Below, in pieces: positions 50,179-59,190 of a DNA stretch of 64,000 bases. Numbering within the stretch: position 1 is the stretch's first letter; each line of letters opens with the position of its first letter. This DNA is from Dactylosporangium aurantiacum (GTDB lineage Bacteria; Actinomycetota; Actinomycetes; Mycobacteriales; Micromonosporaceae), in assembly GCF_000716715.1 (NCBI RefSeq), contig NZ_JNYJ01000036.1:206842-270841 (forward strand), given 5' to 3'. Under the pieces are notes generated by a model. It was not told the DNA's origin and did no database searches. It worked only from the letters and a program-made list of their open reading frames with translations. The position numbers and the translations under genes are program-made.

Positions 50179-51348
50179 TCAGGCCCAGACCTGCTGCGGC
50201 TCGGCGCGGCGTTGTGCCAGCGGGGTCGGCTTGTCGTACTCGCGGACGACCTCATACCGGGTGTTGCGCTCGACCGGCTGGAAGCCCGCGTCCCAGATCA
50301 GGTGCAACAGGTCCTCGCGGTGCATGGTGTTGGGGGTCCCGTAGCTGTCGGCGTCGTGTGTGATCTTGTACTCGACCACCGAGCCGTCGAGGTCGTCGAC
50401 GCCGAAGTTGAGGGAGAGCTGGGCGACCGACAGGCCGTGCATGACCCAGAAGCACTTCACGTGGGGCACGTTGTCGAACATCAGGCGGGACACGGCGAAC
50501 GTCTTGAGCGACTCCGCGGGCGAGGCCATCTTGGTGCGGGCCTGCAGCCGGTTGCGGATCTTGCCGTCGGCGGAGTCGACGAAGTCGTGCTGGTAGCGCA
50601 GCGGGATGAAGACGGTGAAGCCGCCCGTCTCGTCCTGCAGCTCACGCAGGCGCATGACGTGGTCGACGCGGTGCCGGGGCTCCTCGATGTGCCCATACAG
50701 CATGGTCGAGGGCGTGCGCAGGCCCTTGCTGTGCGCGAGGCGGTGGATGCGCGACCAGTCCTCCCAGTGGCAGGCGTGGTCGACGATGTGCTGGCGGACC
50801 TCCCAGTCGAAGATCTCCGCCCCGCCACCGGTGAGCGACTCCAGGCCGGCGTCGATGAGCTCGTCGAAGATCTCGTCGGCGGGCAGACCGCTGATCTTCT
50901 CGAACCACTGGATCTCCGTCGCGGTGAACGCCTTGAGCTTCACCCCCGGCAGGGCACCCTTCAGCTCGCGCAGGACCTTCGGGTAGTACTTCCACGGCAG
51001 GGTCGGGTGCAGGCCGTTGACGATGTGCAGCTCGGTGAGCTGCTCGTCCTCCATCTCCTTGGCCTTCGCGACCGCCTCGTGGATGCGCATCGTGTACGCG
51101 TCCTTCTCGCCCGGCTTGCGCTGGAACGAGCAGTACGCGCAGCTCGCGGAGCAGACGTTGGTCAGGTTGAGGTGCCGGTTGACGTTGAACATCACCCGGT
51201 CGCCGTTGAGCTCGGTGCGCTTCAGGTGGGCCAGCCGGCCGAGCCAGACCAGGTCGTCACTCTCGTAGAGGGCGACGCCGTCTTCCCTGCTCAGCCGCTC
51301 CCCGGCGACGACCTTGGCCTCGAGTTCACGCTTCACACCTGCATCCAC
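50179..51348 (-). CDS. mqnE: MqnE, aminofutalosine synthase (radical SAM)
   Basis: 389 residues from the GTG at 51348, which has TACGCT exactly six bases upstream; upstream in-frame Met at 51432 lacks such a signal. Radical-SAM motif CSASCAYCSFQRKPGEKDAY, then HIVNGLHPTLPWKYYPKVLR, LKAFTATEIQWFEKISGLPA and TPSTMLYGHIEEPRHRVDHV identify MqnE. It joins 3-enolpyruvylbenzoate to SAM to give aminodeoxyfutalosine, the second step after MqnA. Thus mqnA and mqnE sit 17 kb apart. Confidence 0.95.
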   Translation of the reverse strand: MDAGVKRELEAKVVAGERLSREDGVALYESDDLVWLGRLAHLKRTELNGDRVMFNVNRHLNLTNVCSASCAYCSFQRKPGEKDAYTMRIHEAVAKAKEMEDEQLTELHIVNGLHPTLPWKYYPKVLRELKGALPGVKLKAFTATEIQWFEKISGLPADEIFDELIDAGLESLTGGGAEIFDWEVRQHIVDHACHWEDWSRIHRLAHSKGLRTPSTMLYGHIEEPRHRVDHVMRLRELQDETGGFTVFIPLRYQHDFVDSADGKIRNRLQARTKMASPAESLKTFAVSRLMFDNVPHVKCFWVMHGLSVAQLSLNFGVDDLDGSVVEYKITHDADSYGTPNTMHREDLLHLIWDAGFQPVERNTRYEVVREYDKPTPLAQRRAEPQQVWA

Positions 51349-51354
51349 GTCGCC

Positions 51355-51360
51355 AGCGTA
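51355..51360 (-). promoter_or_regulatory. TANNNT -10 box for leaderless mqnE
   Basis: On the minus strand TACGCT (51360-51355) is followed by six bases and the GTG at 51348, the same spacing as at mqnC. Confidence 0.6.
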
Positions 51361-51562
51361 CGTCGACCCGGGCCGGACCTCACCGGCCCCCGCGTTAGTG
51401 CGGCATTCATCTCTCCGGACGCAAGCTGACATTGATCAGGCCTCGACGCTGATTGCTTCCGTGAGGTAAACAAAAGTGGGCAGAAACACGGTCGGGCGGC
51501 AGACCGACTGATCGATCGATCTTGATCGACCAATGGCGGGGCTTCCGACTGGGGACGGTGGC

Positions 51563-53179
51563 ATGGACGGACTGGTGTTGAGGGCGGCGAGTTATCCCGG
51601 CGACAGCTGGGTGCCGCCCGCCGAGGCAGAGACATCCGCGCAGGTCGCGGCGATGATCCCGAAGCAAAGGGGCAGGCACCGGCGAGGGCCTGTGTTCGTC
51701 GCGGCCGTCGTGTGTACGTTGCTGTGCTCGCTGGTCCCGCGTCCGGCCTACGCCGACCCGGGCGGCGTGATCCCCGACACCGGCTCGCGGCCGATCGCCT
51801 CCGGCACGCTGGTCATGCCCGGACAGGGCGGCACCACCGCGCCCCCGGCCGCCGGCGGGAGCAGCGCCACGCTGCGCGGACCGCTCGCCACGCGGCTCGC
51901 GACGCTGGAGATCGCGGTCAACACGCTGGGCCAGAAACGGCTCCAGGCACAGCTCAACCTCGAGACGGCCCAGGCCGCCGCCACCGACGCCCAGGACAAG
52001 CTGCGCGCCGCCACCGCCCAGGTCGCCGAGCTGCGCAGCCGGGCCGACTCGGCCGCCGCCGAGGCGTACAAGCGCGCGACCGGCCTCGGCCCCCTCGACG
52101 GCTATGCGCACGACCTGCACCAGTTCGGGCTGCTCGCGCCCGGCATCGGCCAGCAGCCCGGCAGTCAGCAGGACGCCCGGGACCTGCTGCGCGCCGAGCA
52201 GGAGGAGACGGCCGCCAAGCAGCAATACCAGCTGGCGCAGACCGCCTACCTGAGCGCGCAGAGCGCGTACGCCCCGATCGACGCCCAGTTCCAGGCGCAG
52301 AACGCGGAGTACGTGCAGCTCAAGACCCAGAACGAACAGGCCGTGCTGCAGATCGCGGCGCAGGAGGACGCGGCCGAGCAGAGCCGCGGCACGGTCTCCA
52401 CCGTCCCCGTCGACGGCATGGTCGCCAACCCGAAGGCCATCCAGGCGCTCAACTACGCCCTCAGCAAGATCGGCAGCTGGTACGTCTGGGGCGACGAAGG
52501 CCCGAGCACCTTCGACTGCTCCGGCCTGGCGTACTGGTCCTACGGGCAGGTCGGGGTCCGCGTGCCGCGCGTCGCCAACGACATGTACCACGGCACCCCC
52601 GCCATCCGGGCGACCAAGAACAGCCTCGGTGACCTGCTGCTCCCCGGCGACCTGGTCTTCTTCGCCAGCGACAGCGGCGACTGGCGCTCGATCTACCACA
52701 TGGGCATCTACGTCGGCGGCGGCAAGATGGTCCACGCCCCGACCACCGGCGAGAAGGTGAAGATCGGGCAGGTGAAGTGGTCGCGCTTCTTCGGCGCGAC
52801 ACGGATCTTCCCGGCCGTCCAGGCGCCCGGCGCCACGCCGTCGGCCACCTCGGCGTCACCCTCGTCGACCGGCACGGCGTCACCCTCGTCGAGCACCTCG
52901 TCGACCGCCTCGCCGTCGGCCTCGACCACCACGTCGCCGAGCGGGTCGGCCTCGCCGACGGTCACCAACTCGCCGTCGGAGTCGCATTCGCCGTCGCCGA
53001 CGTCGACGACCACGTCGGCGCCGCCGCCGCAGCCCGAGCCGAGCGACGAGCAGACGTCGCAGGCGCCGAGCACCCCGGCGAAGACCACCGCGGCGTCACC
53101 GTCGAAGTCGTCCGTCGAGCCGACCTCGACGGGGGCCAGCACGGCGGCACAGACCACGGCGTCCGCGGCGGGCAACTGA
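51563..53179 (+). CDS. NlpC/P60 cell-wall peptidase (C40) with coiled coil and S/T-rich tail
   Basis: 538 residues if started at 51563 (GGGGAC upstream); ATG 51533 and ATG 51653 are alternatives. The last would begin directly at the signal peptide (RGPVFVAAVVCTLLCSLVPR, then AYA). Middle 90-290 is an Ala/Gln-rich coiled coil; NlpC/P60 core has the Cys in FDCSGLAYW, His in YHMGIYVGGG and a third polar residue in VHAP. The C-terminal 110 residues are Ser/Thr/Pro. It cleaves peptide bonds in peptidoglycan, as RipA-like enzymes do for division. A perfect terminator follows. Confidence 0.9.
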   Translation: MDGLVLRAASYPGDSWVPPAEAETSAQVAAMIPKQRGRHRRGPVFVAAVVCTLLCSLVPRPAYADPGGVIPDTGSRPIASGTLVMPGQGGTTAPPAAGGSSATLRGPLATRLATLEIAVNTLGQKRLQAQLNLETAQAAATDAQDKLRAATAQVAELRSRADSAAAEAYKRATGLGPLDGYAHDLHQFGLLAPGIGQQPGSQQDARDLLRAEQEETAAKQQYQLAQTAYLSAQSAYAPIDAQFQAQNAEYVQLKTQNEQAVLQIAAQEDAAEQSRGTVSTVPVDGMVANPKAIQALNYALSKIGSWYVWGDEGPSTFDCSGLAYWSYGQVGVRVPRVANDMYHGTPAIRATKNSLGDLLLPGDLVFFASDSGDWRSIYHMGIYVGGGKMVHAPTTGEKVKIGQVKWSRFFGATRIFPAVQAPGATPSATSASPSSTGTASPSSSTSSTASPSASTTTSPSGSASPTVTNSPSESHSPSPTSTTTSAPPPQPEPSDEQTSQAPSTPAKTTAASPSKSSVEPTSTGASTAAQTTASAAGN

Positions 53180-53193
53180 CGTCTCGTACACCG

Positions 53194-53224
53194 GACCGGC
53201 CCACGGAAGATCCGTGGGCCGGTC
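53194..53224 (+). terminator. Perfect terminator after NlpC/P60 gene
   Basis: GACCGGCCCACGGA (53194-53207) and TCCGTGGGCCGGTC (53211-53224) are exact complements, AGA loop, followed by TCGTTT. A textbook rho-independent terminator except for a short T tract. Confidence 0.85.
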
Positions 53225-53275
53225 TCGTTTGTTGGGTTCGCCCTTTGACGCAGTCGTTCGTTCCCGGATGATCCG

Positions 53276-53323
53276 GGTGATCGCGGTGCCGGGTGATGGT
53301 GGTGCCGGGTGATGGTGGTGCCG
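53276..53323. repeat. 16-bp tandem repeat, three units
   Basis: GGTGATCGCGGTGCCG at 53276, then two identical GGTGATGGTGGTGCCG units at 53292 and 53308, with a partial copy after. It lies between the terminator and the Pro-rich gene. Confidence 0.7.
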
Positions 53324-53466
53324 GGTGATCCAAAACCCGACGCAGTCCGGTCCAGCGTTCCGTGACTCGATGTGGCACCGTGGAGCCGGGACTGGCGGAG
53401 GGGCACGCCGGCGGCACGGCGACGCCCACGCAACAGTCGCACAGGGCAAGGTCATGGAGGGCAGCG

Positions 53467-56400
53467 ATGGACGAGCGGGAGACACGGGACGGCGCACGCG
53501 GCGAGGAGGTGCGGGCCGGCTCGCCGTTCGGGTTCCCGCCCGGCGCCCAGCCGCAGGCGACCAGTCCGGAGCCCGAGCCAGACGCACTCGACGGCGACCT
53601 GCCGCCGCTGCCGCCGCCACCACCGGTCGGCGCCGAGCTCCCCCCGGACACCCCCGAAGAGGTGGTCCCGGACGCACCGTTCGAGCTGCCGCCCACGCCC
53701 GTCGACGGCGCGCTGTGGCCGGGCGGTGACCCGTTCGCCGGCGCCGACGAGGACGACGAGGACGACCCGGAGGTCGCGGCCATGGTCGCGGCGTTCAACT
53801 CGACCGACGCCGCAGTCGCACCGGGCTCGGCGTCCGCCGGCCTGAGCGAGGCCCCGGACGCTGCCGTGGGCGTGAGCGCCGGCCTGAGCTCCGGCGCGGG
53901 CGCTGGTCCGGACTTCGTCACGAGCTCTGGTGCGGGCTCTGGTGCGGGCTCTGGTGCGAGCTCCGGTCTGGCCGAGGCGCCCGCGGGCGTGGACGCCGGC
54001 GTGAGCGCGGCGCCTTCCACCATCGCCGGGCCTCCGGAGATCGGTCTCGGCGCGCTCGCCGGCCTCAGCGGGCTGCGCGAGGCACCCGCGTCGCAGGCGT
54101 CCGCACCGCCTGCGGAGGGTCCTGACGAGCCCCGGCGGCCGGCGGAGCCGGAGGCGGACGTCATCGCGGCCGCGCTCGCCAGCGAGCCGCCGGCGTACCA
54201 GCTGCCGGACTTCGACTCCGTAGCCGGGACGTACGGCCCCCCGCCCGCCGAGTCCACGCCGTACTCGGGGATTCACCCGGCCGAGCCGGTGTCGTCGGAC
54301 GTCGGGGCGCCGTTCGCGCCGGTCCCGGTCTCCGGGTTCGGCGCGCCGGCCGCGGCGATCGACGAGCCGTCGGGCGCCGTCGACGCACCCGGGCCGGTGG
54401 CCGATCCGCCCGCCTCCGCCCCTGCCGCCCCTGCCGCTGACGAGGCGCTGCCTCCGCTGCCGAGCCGGGCCCGGGCGCCCCGGCAGCTGCCGGAGTCGTC
54501 GTGGGACGCGTTCGCGCTGCCGTGGAGCGCACCGTCGTCCGGTTCGTCCGCTTCGTCGTCCGCTGCCTCCTCGGGGGCCGCTGGTCCGTCGGAGCCCCAG
54601 GCCGCGCCGCCGCCGTTCGCGGTGCCTGCGCCCGCCGAGGCCCAGGCCGCGCCGCCGCCGTTCGCGGTGCCCGCGCCCGCCGAGGCCCAGGCCGCACCGC
54701 CGCCGTTCGCCGTGCCCGCGCCCGCCGAGGCCCAGTCCGCGCCACCGCCGTTCGCCGTGCCCGCCCCGGCCGAGGCCCAGTCCGCGCCGCCGGCGTTCGC
54801 GGTGCCGGCCGCGGAGCCGCCGGTGGTGTCGGAGCCGCAGGTGGTGCACCCGTTCGCGGTGCAGAGCCGGCCGGCCGCCGGGCCCGCGGCCGAACCAGTC
54901 CTCGCCCCCATCGACCGGCCCGTCGTCGACGTGCCGGCGCAGCCCTTGATGGCGCCTCCCTCGTCGGCACCGCCGGTCGCGCTGCCGGTCGCCGGGACGT
55001 TCGCCGCCGCCGTGGTCGCCGCCCGGGCCAGCGCTTCCGTGCCCGGCGCCCGTTCGGTCACCGCCGAGGAGGCCGCGCAGGCCGCCCGCACCGCCGGCAC
55101 CCCGACGGTGTACCGCACCTCCATGGCCCTGCCGCAGTCCATGGGCTTCCCCGCCGCCGGCGCCGGCTCCTCCAACGACCCCTCCCCCGCCGCACCGTCC
55201 GCGCCCGGTGGTGCCGGTGGTCTGGGCGGCCCGGGGCAGCCTGAGCCGGGCCGGCCGAGCGAGCCTGGTCAGCCGAGCGAGCCGGGCCGGCCGAGCGAGC
55301 CGTTCCCGAGTCCTGAGCCGTCACCGTTCCCGAGCCCCGAGCCGGTGCCGACGCCGGAGCCGGCCCCGTTCCCGCCGGCGCCTGGGCCGGAGCCCATCCC
55401 GCAGCCGTACCCACCCGCGCCGCCCGCCCCGACGCCGCCCCCACCCGTGCCGAACCCGGAGCCGCCGCCACCGCCCTTCCCGGGGCCCGCCCCGGAGCCG
55501 ACGCCGCCGCCGATCCCGGGTCCCGGGCCGCAGCCGCCGTCACCGTTCCAGGCCCCGGCGCCGTACACGACACCGTCGTCGCAACACCCGTGGGGCACGG
55601 GCGACACCGGCCAGCCCGCCGCAGCCGCCGCGGCCGGACAGGGTCCCAGCTGGGCACAGCCGCCGGCGCAGGGATGGGCCCAGCCGCCCGCGGCGCAGCA
55701 GCCGCCGCAGCAGTGGTCCGCTCCCCCCGCGCAGCCCGGCGTCTACGGCACCCCCGCCCACCAGCCACCGGCCGCTCCCAGCCAGCCGCCGGCCGCTCCC
55801 GGCCAGTACGGCACCCCCGGCCAGTACGGCACGGCGCCGCAGCCGGGCCAGTACGGCACCCCGGGCCAGCCAGCGCAGGGTCAGTACAGCGTCCCCGGCC
55901 AGCCCACCCCTGGCCAGTACGGCACCCCGCAAGGCCAGCAGCCCGGCCAGTACGGCACACCACAGGGCCAGCAGCCAGGGCAGTACGGCACCCCGCCCGG
56001 CCAGTACGGGACGCCGCCCGGCACGTACGGGCAGCCGCAGCAGTACTCCGCGCCGGGGCAGCCTCAGCCGGGGCAATCTGGTCAGCCGGGTTGGGCCGCG
56101 CCGCCGGCACCGGGCGGGCAGGGCGCACCGGGGCAGCCGAGCTGGGCCACGCCGCAGGGCCAGCCGGCGTCGGCGCCGCCGTCGCCGCAGGGCTGGGCCG
56201 CGCCGCCGAGCCCTCCGGTGTCCACGCCGCCGTCGCCGCAGGGCTGGGCCGCTCCGCCGGCTCCCGCGCAGCCGGGCTGGCAGCAGCAGCAGCCAGGGCA
56301 GCAGCAGCCGGCCGCGCCGGGATGGGCGCCACCGCCCGCGTTCGCGCCGCCGGTCTCCGGTGGTCCGGCGTCGGCCCCGCCGTCGTCGGGCGGCCCCGCG

Positions 56401-57675
56401 TTCGCCCCGCCCGTTTCGGGCGGTCCGGCGTCCGCGCCACCGTCCTCTGGCGGGCCTGCCTTCGCGCCACCGTCCTCTGGCGGTCCGGCGTTCGCGCCGC
56501 CGGCTTCGAGCGGGCCGGCCTTCGCGCCACCGCCGTCGAGCGTTCCGGCGTCCGCGCCGCCGGTCAGCGGGCCGGCCTTCGCGCCGCCGCCGTCCACGCC
56601 CGTGTCGTCCGCGCCGGCCGCGTTCGCGCCGCCCACCTCGGGCGCAGGCGCACCCTCCGCGCCGCCGGCGTCGGCAGGGGTGCCGGGGGCGGGGCAGCCG
56701 TCGTACACGATGCCGACAACGACACCATCCGATTCCATGCCGCCGGTGTCGGCGCCGCCGGCGTTCTCCATCCCCTCGGCGAGCCCTTCCGCGGCGACCC
56801 CGCCCGTGTCGGCGCCGCCGAACTGGGCGCCGGGTGGGGCACCGTCCTGGGCGCAGCCGGCCGACCAGCAGGTTTCCGCTCCTGCGGCGCCGAGCTGGGC
56901 GCAGCCGCCCGCGAGTGACGCGGTGTCGGCACCGTTCGCGCCGAGCTGGGCGGCCTCGCCGGCGGCTGAGCCGGCCGCGCCGTCCTCGCCGGGCTGGACG
57001 CCGCCGGCGCCGGAAGAGGCCGCGCCGGGCTGGGCACCGCCGCCGTCGGGGCAGGCCGCGTGGGCACCGCCCGCCGAGGGGCAGCAGCCGTCGTACTCGG
57101 TGCCGAGCGCCCATTCCGACCTGCCGCCGGTCCAGCAGACCGGGTGGGGCGCGCCGTCCTGGGCGCCGCCGCCGTCGGCGGGGCCGGAGCGCGACGACCG
57201 GGCGGCCAGCGACCGGGCGCCCGGTGGGGTCTACCCGTCGAGCGGGGCACCGGCCAACCCGGCTCCGCCGGCGCACCAGCAGCCGCCCGCGAACCCCCCG
57301 CCCGAAGAGGAGGAAGAAGTCCAAGTGGTCAGCGACGCGGGTCCTCCGCCCGCATCGGAAAGCTACGGCAACTGGGCACGGAACCAGCGCAGCTCTGCAG
57401 GCACAGTCTATGGCGGGCAACGCGTCACCCCGGTGACCGCGACCCCCGCCGACGGCGGCAGCTCACTGGAGAACACCGGCTCGCTTACCGGGCACATCTT
57501 GAGTCAAGGCACACAGGTAGCCGACGATGACGACGAGCCGGAGAAGTCCGGCAACCTGAAGGTCATGATCATCATCGGGATCATCGTGGTGGTGCTCCTG
57601 GTCGGCGGCTACCTGGCCGTTACGTTCTCCAAGTCGTTCATCGAGGAAATGTTCAGCGGCGTACCGCAGAAATAG
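53467..57675 (+). CDS. Giant Pro/Ala-rich low-complexity tail-anchored membrane protein
   Basis: 1402 residues from the ATG at 53467 with GGAGG six bases upstream. Almost all is disordered and rich in Pro, Ala, Gly, Ser and Gln: an acidic segment near 100 (DEDDEDDPEVAAMV), five 15-residue AQAAPPPFAVPAPAE-type repeats at about 377-450, a GQYGTP array at about 779-850, FAPP/SAPP repeats at about 960-1060, and SWAxPP repeats. It ends in one helix (MIIIGIIVVVLLVGGYLAV) and SKSFIEEMFSGVPQK, so the bulk is probably cytoplasmic and C-tail anchored. No catalytic domain is recognised. Codon use is like that of the neighbours. Confidence 0.8.
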   Translation: MDERETRDGARGEEVRAGSPFGFPPGAQPQATSPEPEPDALDGDLPPLPPPPPVGAELPPDTPEEVVPDAPFELPPTPVDGALWPGGDPFAGADEDDEDDPEVAAMVAAFNSTDAAVAPGSASAGLSEAPDAAVGVSAGLSSGAGAGPDFVTSSGAGSGAGSGASSGLAEAPAGVDAGVSAAPSTIAGPPEIGLGALAGLSGLREAPASQASAPPAEGPDEPRRPAEPEADVIAAALASEPPAYQLPDFDSVAGTYGPPPAESTPYSGIHPAEPVSSDVGAPFAPVPVSGFGAPAAAIDEPSGAVDAPGPVADPPASAPAAPAADEALPPLPSRARAPRQLPESSWDAFALPWSAPSSGSSASSSAASSGAAGPSEPQAAPPPFAVPAPAEAQAAPPPFAVPAPAEAQAAPPPFAVPAPAEAQSAPPPFAVPAPAEAQSAPPAFAVPAAEPPVVSEPQVVHPFAVQSRPAAGPAAEPVLAPIDRPVVDVPAQPLMAPPSSAPPVALPVAGTFAAAVVAARASASVPGARSVTAEEAAQAARTAGTPTVYRTSMALPQSMGFPAAGAGSSNDPSPAAPSAPGGAGGLGGPGQPEPGRPSEPGQPSEPGRPSEPFPSPEPSPFPSPEPVPTPEPAPFPPAPGPEPIPQPYPPAPPAPTPPPPVPNPEPPPPPFPGPAPEPTPPPIPGPGPQPPSPFQAPAPYTTPSSQHPWGTGDTGQPAAAAAAGQGPSWAQPPAQGWAQPPAAQQPPQQWSAPPAQPGVYGTPAHQPPAAPSQPPAAPGQYGTPGQYGTAPQPGQYGTPGQPAQGQYSVPGQPTPGQYGTPQGQQPGQYGTPQGQQPGQYGTPPGQYGTPPGTYGQPQQYSAPGQPQPGQSGQPGWAAPPAPGGQGAPGQPSWATPQGQPASAPPSPQGWAAPPSPPVSTPPSPQGWAAPPAPAQPGWQQQQPGQQQPAAPGWAPPPAFAPPVSGGPASAPPSSGGPAFAPPVSGGPASAPPSSGGPAFAPPSSGGPAFAPPASSGPAFAPPPSSVPASAPPVSGPAFAPPPSTPVSSAPAAFAPPTSGAGAPSAPPASAGVPGAGQPSYTMPTTTPSDSMPPVSAPPAFSIPSASPSAATPPVSAPPNWAPGGAPSWAQPADQQVSAPAAPSWAQPPASDAVSAPFAPSWAASPAAEPAAPSSPGWTPPAPEEAAPGWAPPPSGQAAWAPPAEGQQPSYSVPSAHSDLPPVQQTGWGAPSWAPPPSAGPERDDRAASDRAPGGVYPSSGAPANPAPPAHQQPPANPPPEEEEEVQVVSDAGPPPASESYGNWARNQRSSAGTVYGGQRVTPVTATPADGGSSLENTGSLTGHILSQGTQVADDDDEPEKSGNLKVMIIIGIIVVVLLVGGYLAVTFSKSFIEEMFSGVPQK
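54595..54774 (+). repeat. 45-bp intragenic tandem repeats
   Basis: Four 45-base units starting at 54595, 54640, 54685 and 54730, encoding AQAAPPPFAVPAPAE with minor changes (first copy begins PQ, last copy AQS), plus a shortened fifth to about 54816. Confidence 0.85.
55801..56016 (+). repeat. GQYGT-coding repeat array
   Basis: GGCCAGTACGG recurs seven times, giving GQYGT, spaced by 6-12 residues of Pro/Gln. Other copies vary (GQYSV, GTYGQ). Confidence 0.75.
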
Positions 57676-57755
57676 TGAACCGCGACACCTCCGCGCGGGG
57701 TCAGTGAGCGAGATCGGATAAGCTGAAGGGTCTCCAATCGGAAGGTCCCAGCTCC

Positions 57756-59105
57756 TTGCTGCTCGCTGACCCCAGTTCGTACCCCTCCATCTTCGACGCG
57801 AAAGACCAGCTCGAAGCCGTAGAGGAAATCCAAGGGCCCGGTTTCGCCGGGCTCGGCCTGCCCAACAAGTTGGTGCGCGCACTTGCCAACCAGGGCATCA
57901 CCGATCCGTTCCCGATCCAGTCCGCGACCATCCCTGATGTGCTCGCGGGCCGTGACGTCCTGGGCAGGGGGCGCACCGGTTCGGGCAAGACGCTCGCCTT
58001 CGGCCTGCCGTTGCTGGCCCGGCTCGCGGCCAGCGGGCGGTCCCGTCCGCACGCCCCGAAGGCCCTGGTCCTCGTGCCGACGCGCGAGCTGGCCATGCAG
58101 GTCAACGACGCGTTGACCCCGCTGGCCAAGACGCTCAATCTGTTCTGCAAGACCGCCGTGGGCGGCGTGCCGTACGACCGGCAGATCTGGTCGCTCGAGC
58201 GGGGCGTCGACGTGCTCGTCGCGACGCCCGGCCGCCTCGGTGACCTGATCAAGCGCGGCGTGTGCCGGCTCGACGCGGTGGAGATCACCGTGCTCGACGA
58301 GGCCGACCAGATGGCCGACATGGGCTTCCTGCCGGAGGTCACGGAGATCCTGGCGCAGACGCCGGCCACCGGCCAGCGCCTGCTCTTCTCCGCGACCCTC
58401 GACAAGGACGTCGACACGCTGGTCAAGCGCTTCCTGGTCGACCCGGTGACGCACTCGATCGAGCCGGCGACGGCGTCGGTCGGGTCGATGGACCATCACG
58501 TGCTGCTGGTCCCGCCGAACGACAAGTTCGCCATCGCCGCGTCGATCGCCGCCCGCAAGGGCCGCACGATCCTCTTCGTGAAGACGCAGCAGGCCGTCGA
58601 CGAGCTGGTCGAGCAGTTCGCGGCCGTCGGCGTGCGGGCGGGCGCCCTGCACGGCGGCAAGACGCAACGGGTGCGCACGCGCACGCTCGCCGAGTTCAAA
58701 GAGGGCACGTGCGACGTGCTGGTGGCGACCGACGTCGCCGCGCGTGGCATTCACATCGATGACGTGTCGCTGGTCGTACACGTGGATCTGCCGCGGGACC
58801 AGAAGGATTACCTGCACCGGGCGGGTCGCACCGCGCGGGCGGGGGCGACGGGCACGGTCGTGACGCTGGTGCTGCCGCGGCAGCGTCGGCGGGCGGCGGC
58901 GCTGCTGGCGAAGGCCGGGGTCACCCCGACCGAGCTGCGGGTGCGGGCCGGCGACCCGGCGTTGGCCGAGGTCACGGGCGCCCGGCAGCCGAGCGGCGTG
59001 CCGGTGCGGATCCAGCGCAGCACCCCGCAGCACGGCGCGTCGCACTTCAGCGGCAGGCCCGGGCGGCGGCCGCAGCACGAGCATGATCGTCGTCCACGGC
59101 GTTAG
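57756..59105 (+). CDS. DEAD-box RNA helicase
   Basis: 449 residues from a TTG at 57756 (GGAAGG ten bases upstream). Q motif FPIQSATIPDVLAG, motif I GRTGSGKTLAFGLPLLA, Ia PTRELAMQV, Ib VATPGRLGDLIKRG, II VLDEADQMADMGFLPEV, III LLFSATLDK, and C-terminal VATDVAARGIHIDDV with HRAGRTARAGATGTV. A complete RecA-like pair with a short basic C-terminus (RRPQHEHDRRPRR). Probable role is RNA unwinding, as in RhlE/DeaD-type ribosome or mRNA helicases. Two hairpins bound it (53 kb and 59.1 kb). Confidence 0.95.
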   Translation: MLLADPSSYPSIFDAKDQLEAVEEIQGPGFAGLGLPNKLVRALANQGITDPFPIQSATIPDVLAGRDVLGRGRTGSGKTLAFGLPLLARLAASGRSRPHAPKALVLVPTRELAMQVNDALTPLAKTLNLFCKTAVGGVPYDRQIWSLERGVDVLVATPGRLGDLIKRGVCRLDAVEITVLDEADQMADMGFLPEVTEILAQTPATGQRLLFSATLDKDVDTLVKRFLVDPVTHSIEPATASVGSMDHHVLLVPPNDKFAIAASIAARKGRTILFVKTQQAVDELVEQFAAVGVRAGALHGGKTQRVRTRTLAEFKEGTCDVLVATDVAARGIHIDDVSLVVHVDLPRDQKDYLHRAGRTARAGATGTVVTLVLPRQRRRAAALLAKAGVTPTELRVRAGDPALAEVTGARQPSGVPVRIQRSTPQHGASHFSGRPGRRPQHEHDRRPRR

Positions 59106-59115
59106 GTGACGACAG

Positions 59116-59149
59116 GGCGGTCCGCAGAATCGGTGCGGACCGCCTTTTT
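59116..59149 (+). terminator. Intrinsic terminator after DEAD-box gene
   Basis: GGCGGTCCGCA (59116-59126) pairs perfectly with TGCGGACCGCC (59134-59144) around GAATCGG and is followed directly by TTTTT. Confidence 0.92.
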
Positions 59150-59178
59150 GTCGCCCTCGTTTTGTCGTACCCGTCGGA

Positions 59179-59184
59179 TAGCGT
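59179..59184 (+). promoter_or_regulatory. TANNNT -10 box for leaderless glycolipid-binding gene
   Basis: TAGCGT is followed by six bases and the ATG at 59191; no ribosome site precedes the ATG. Confidence 0.6.
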
Positions 59185-59190
59185 CTACGT

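Noticed and set aside
51349..51652. Possible c-di-AMP (ydaO) riboswitch upstream of the NlpC/P60 gene, as in other actinobacteria
   Set aside because: None of the conserved motif segments could be found in the expected order.
53467..57675. Many overlapping frames opposite or alternate to the Pro-rich gene, some over 600 residues
   Set aside because: All are shadows caused by high GC and repeated Pro/Ala codons; only the plus-strand frame has a ribosome site and a meaningful end (membrane helix).
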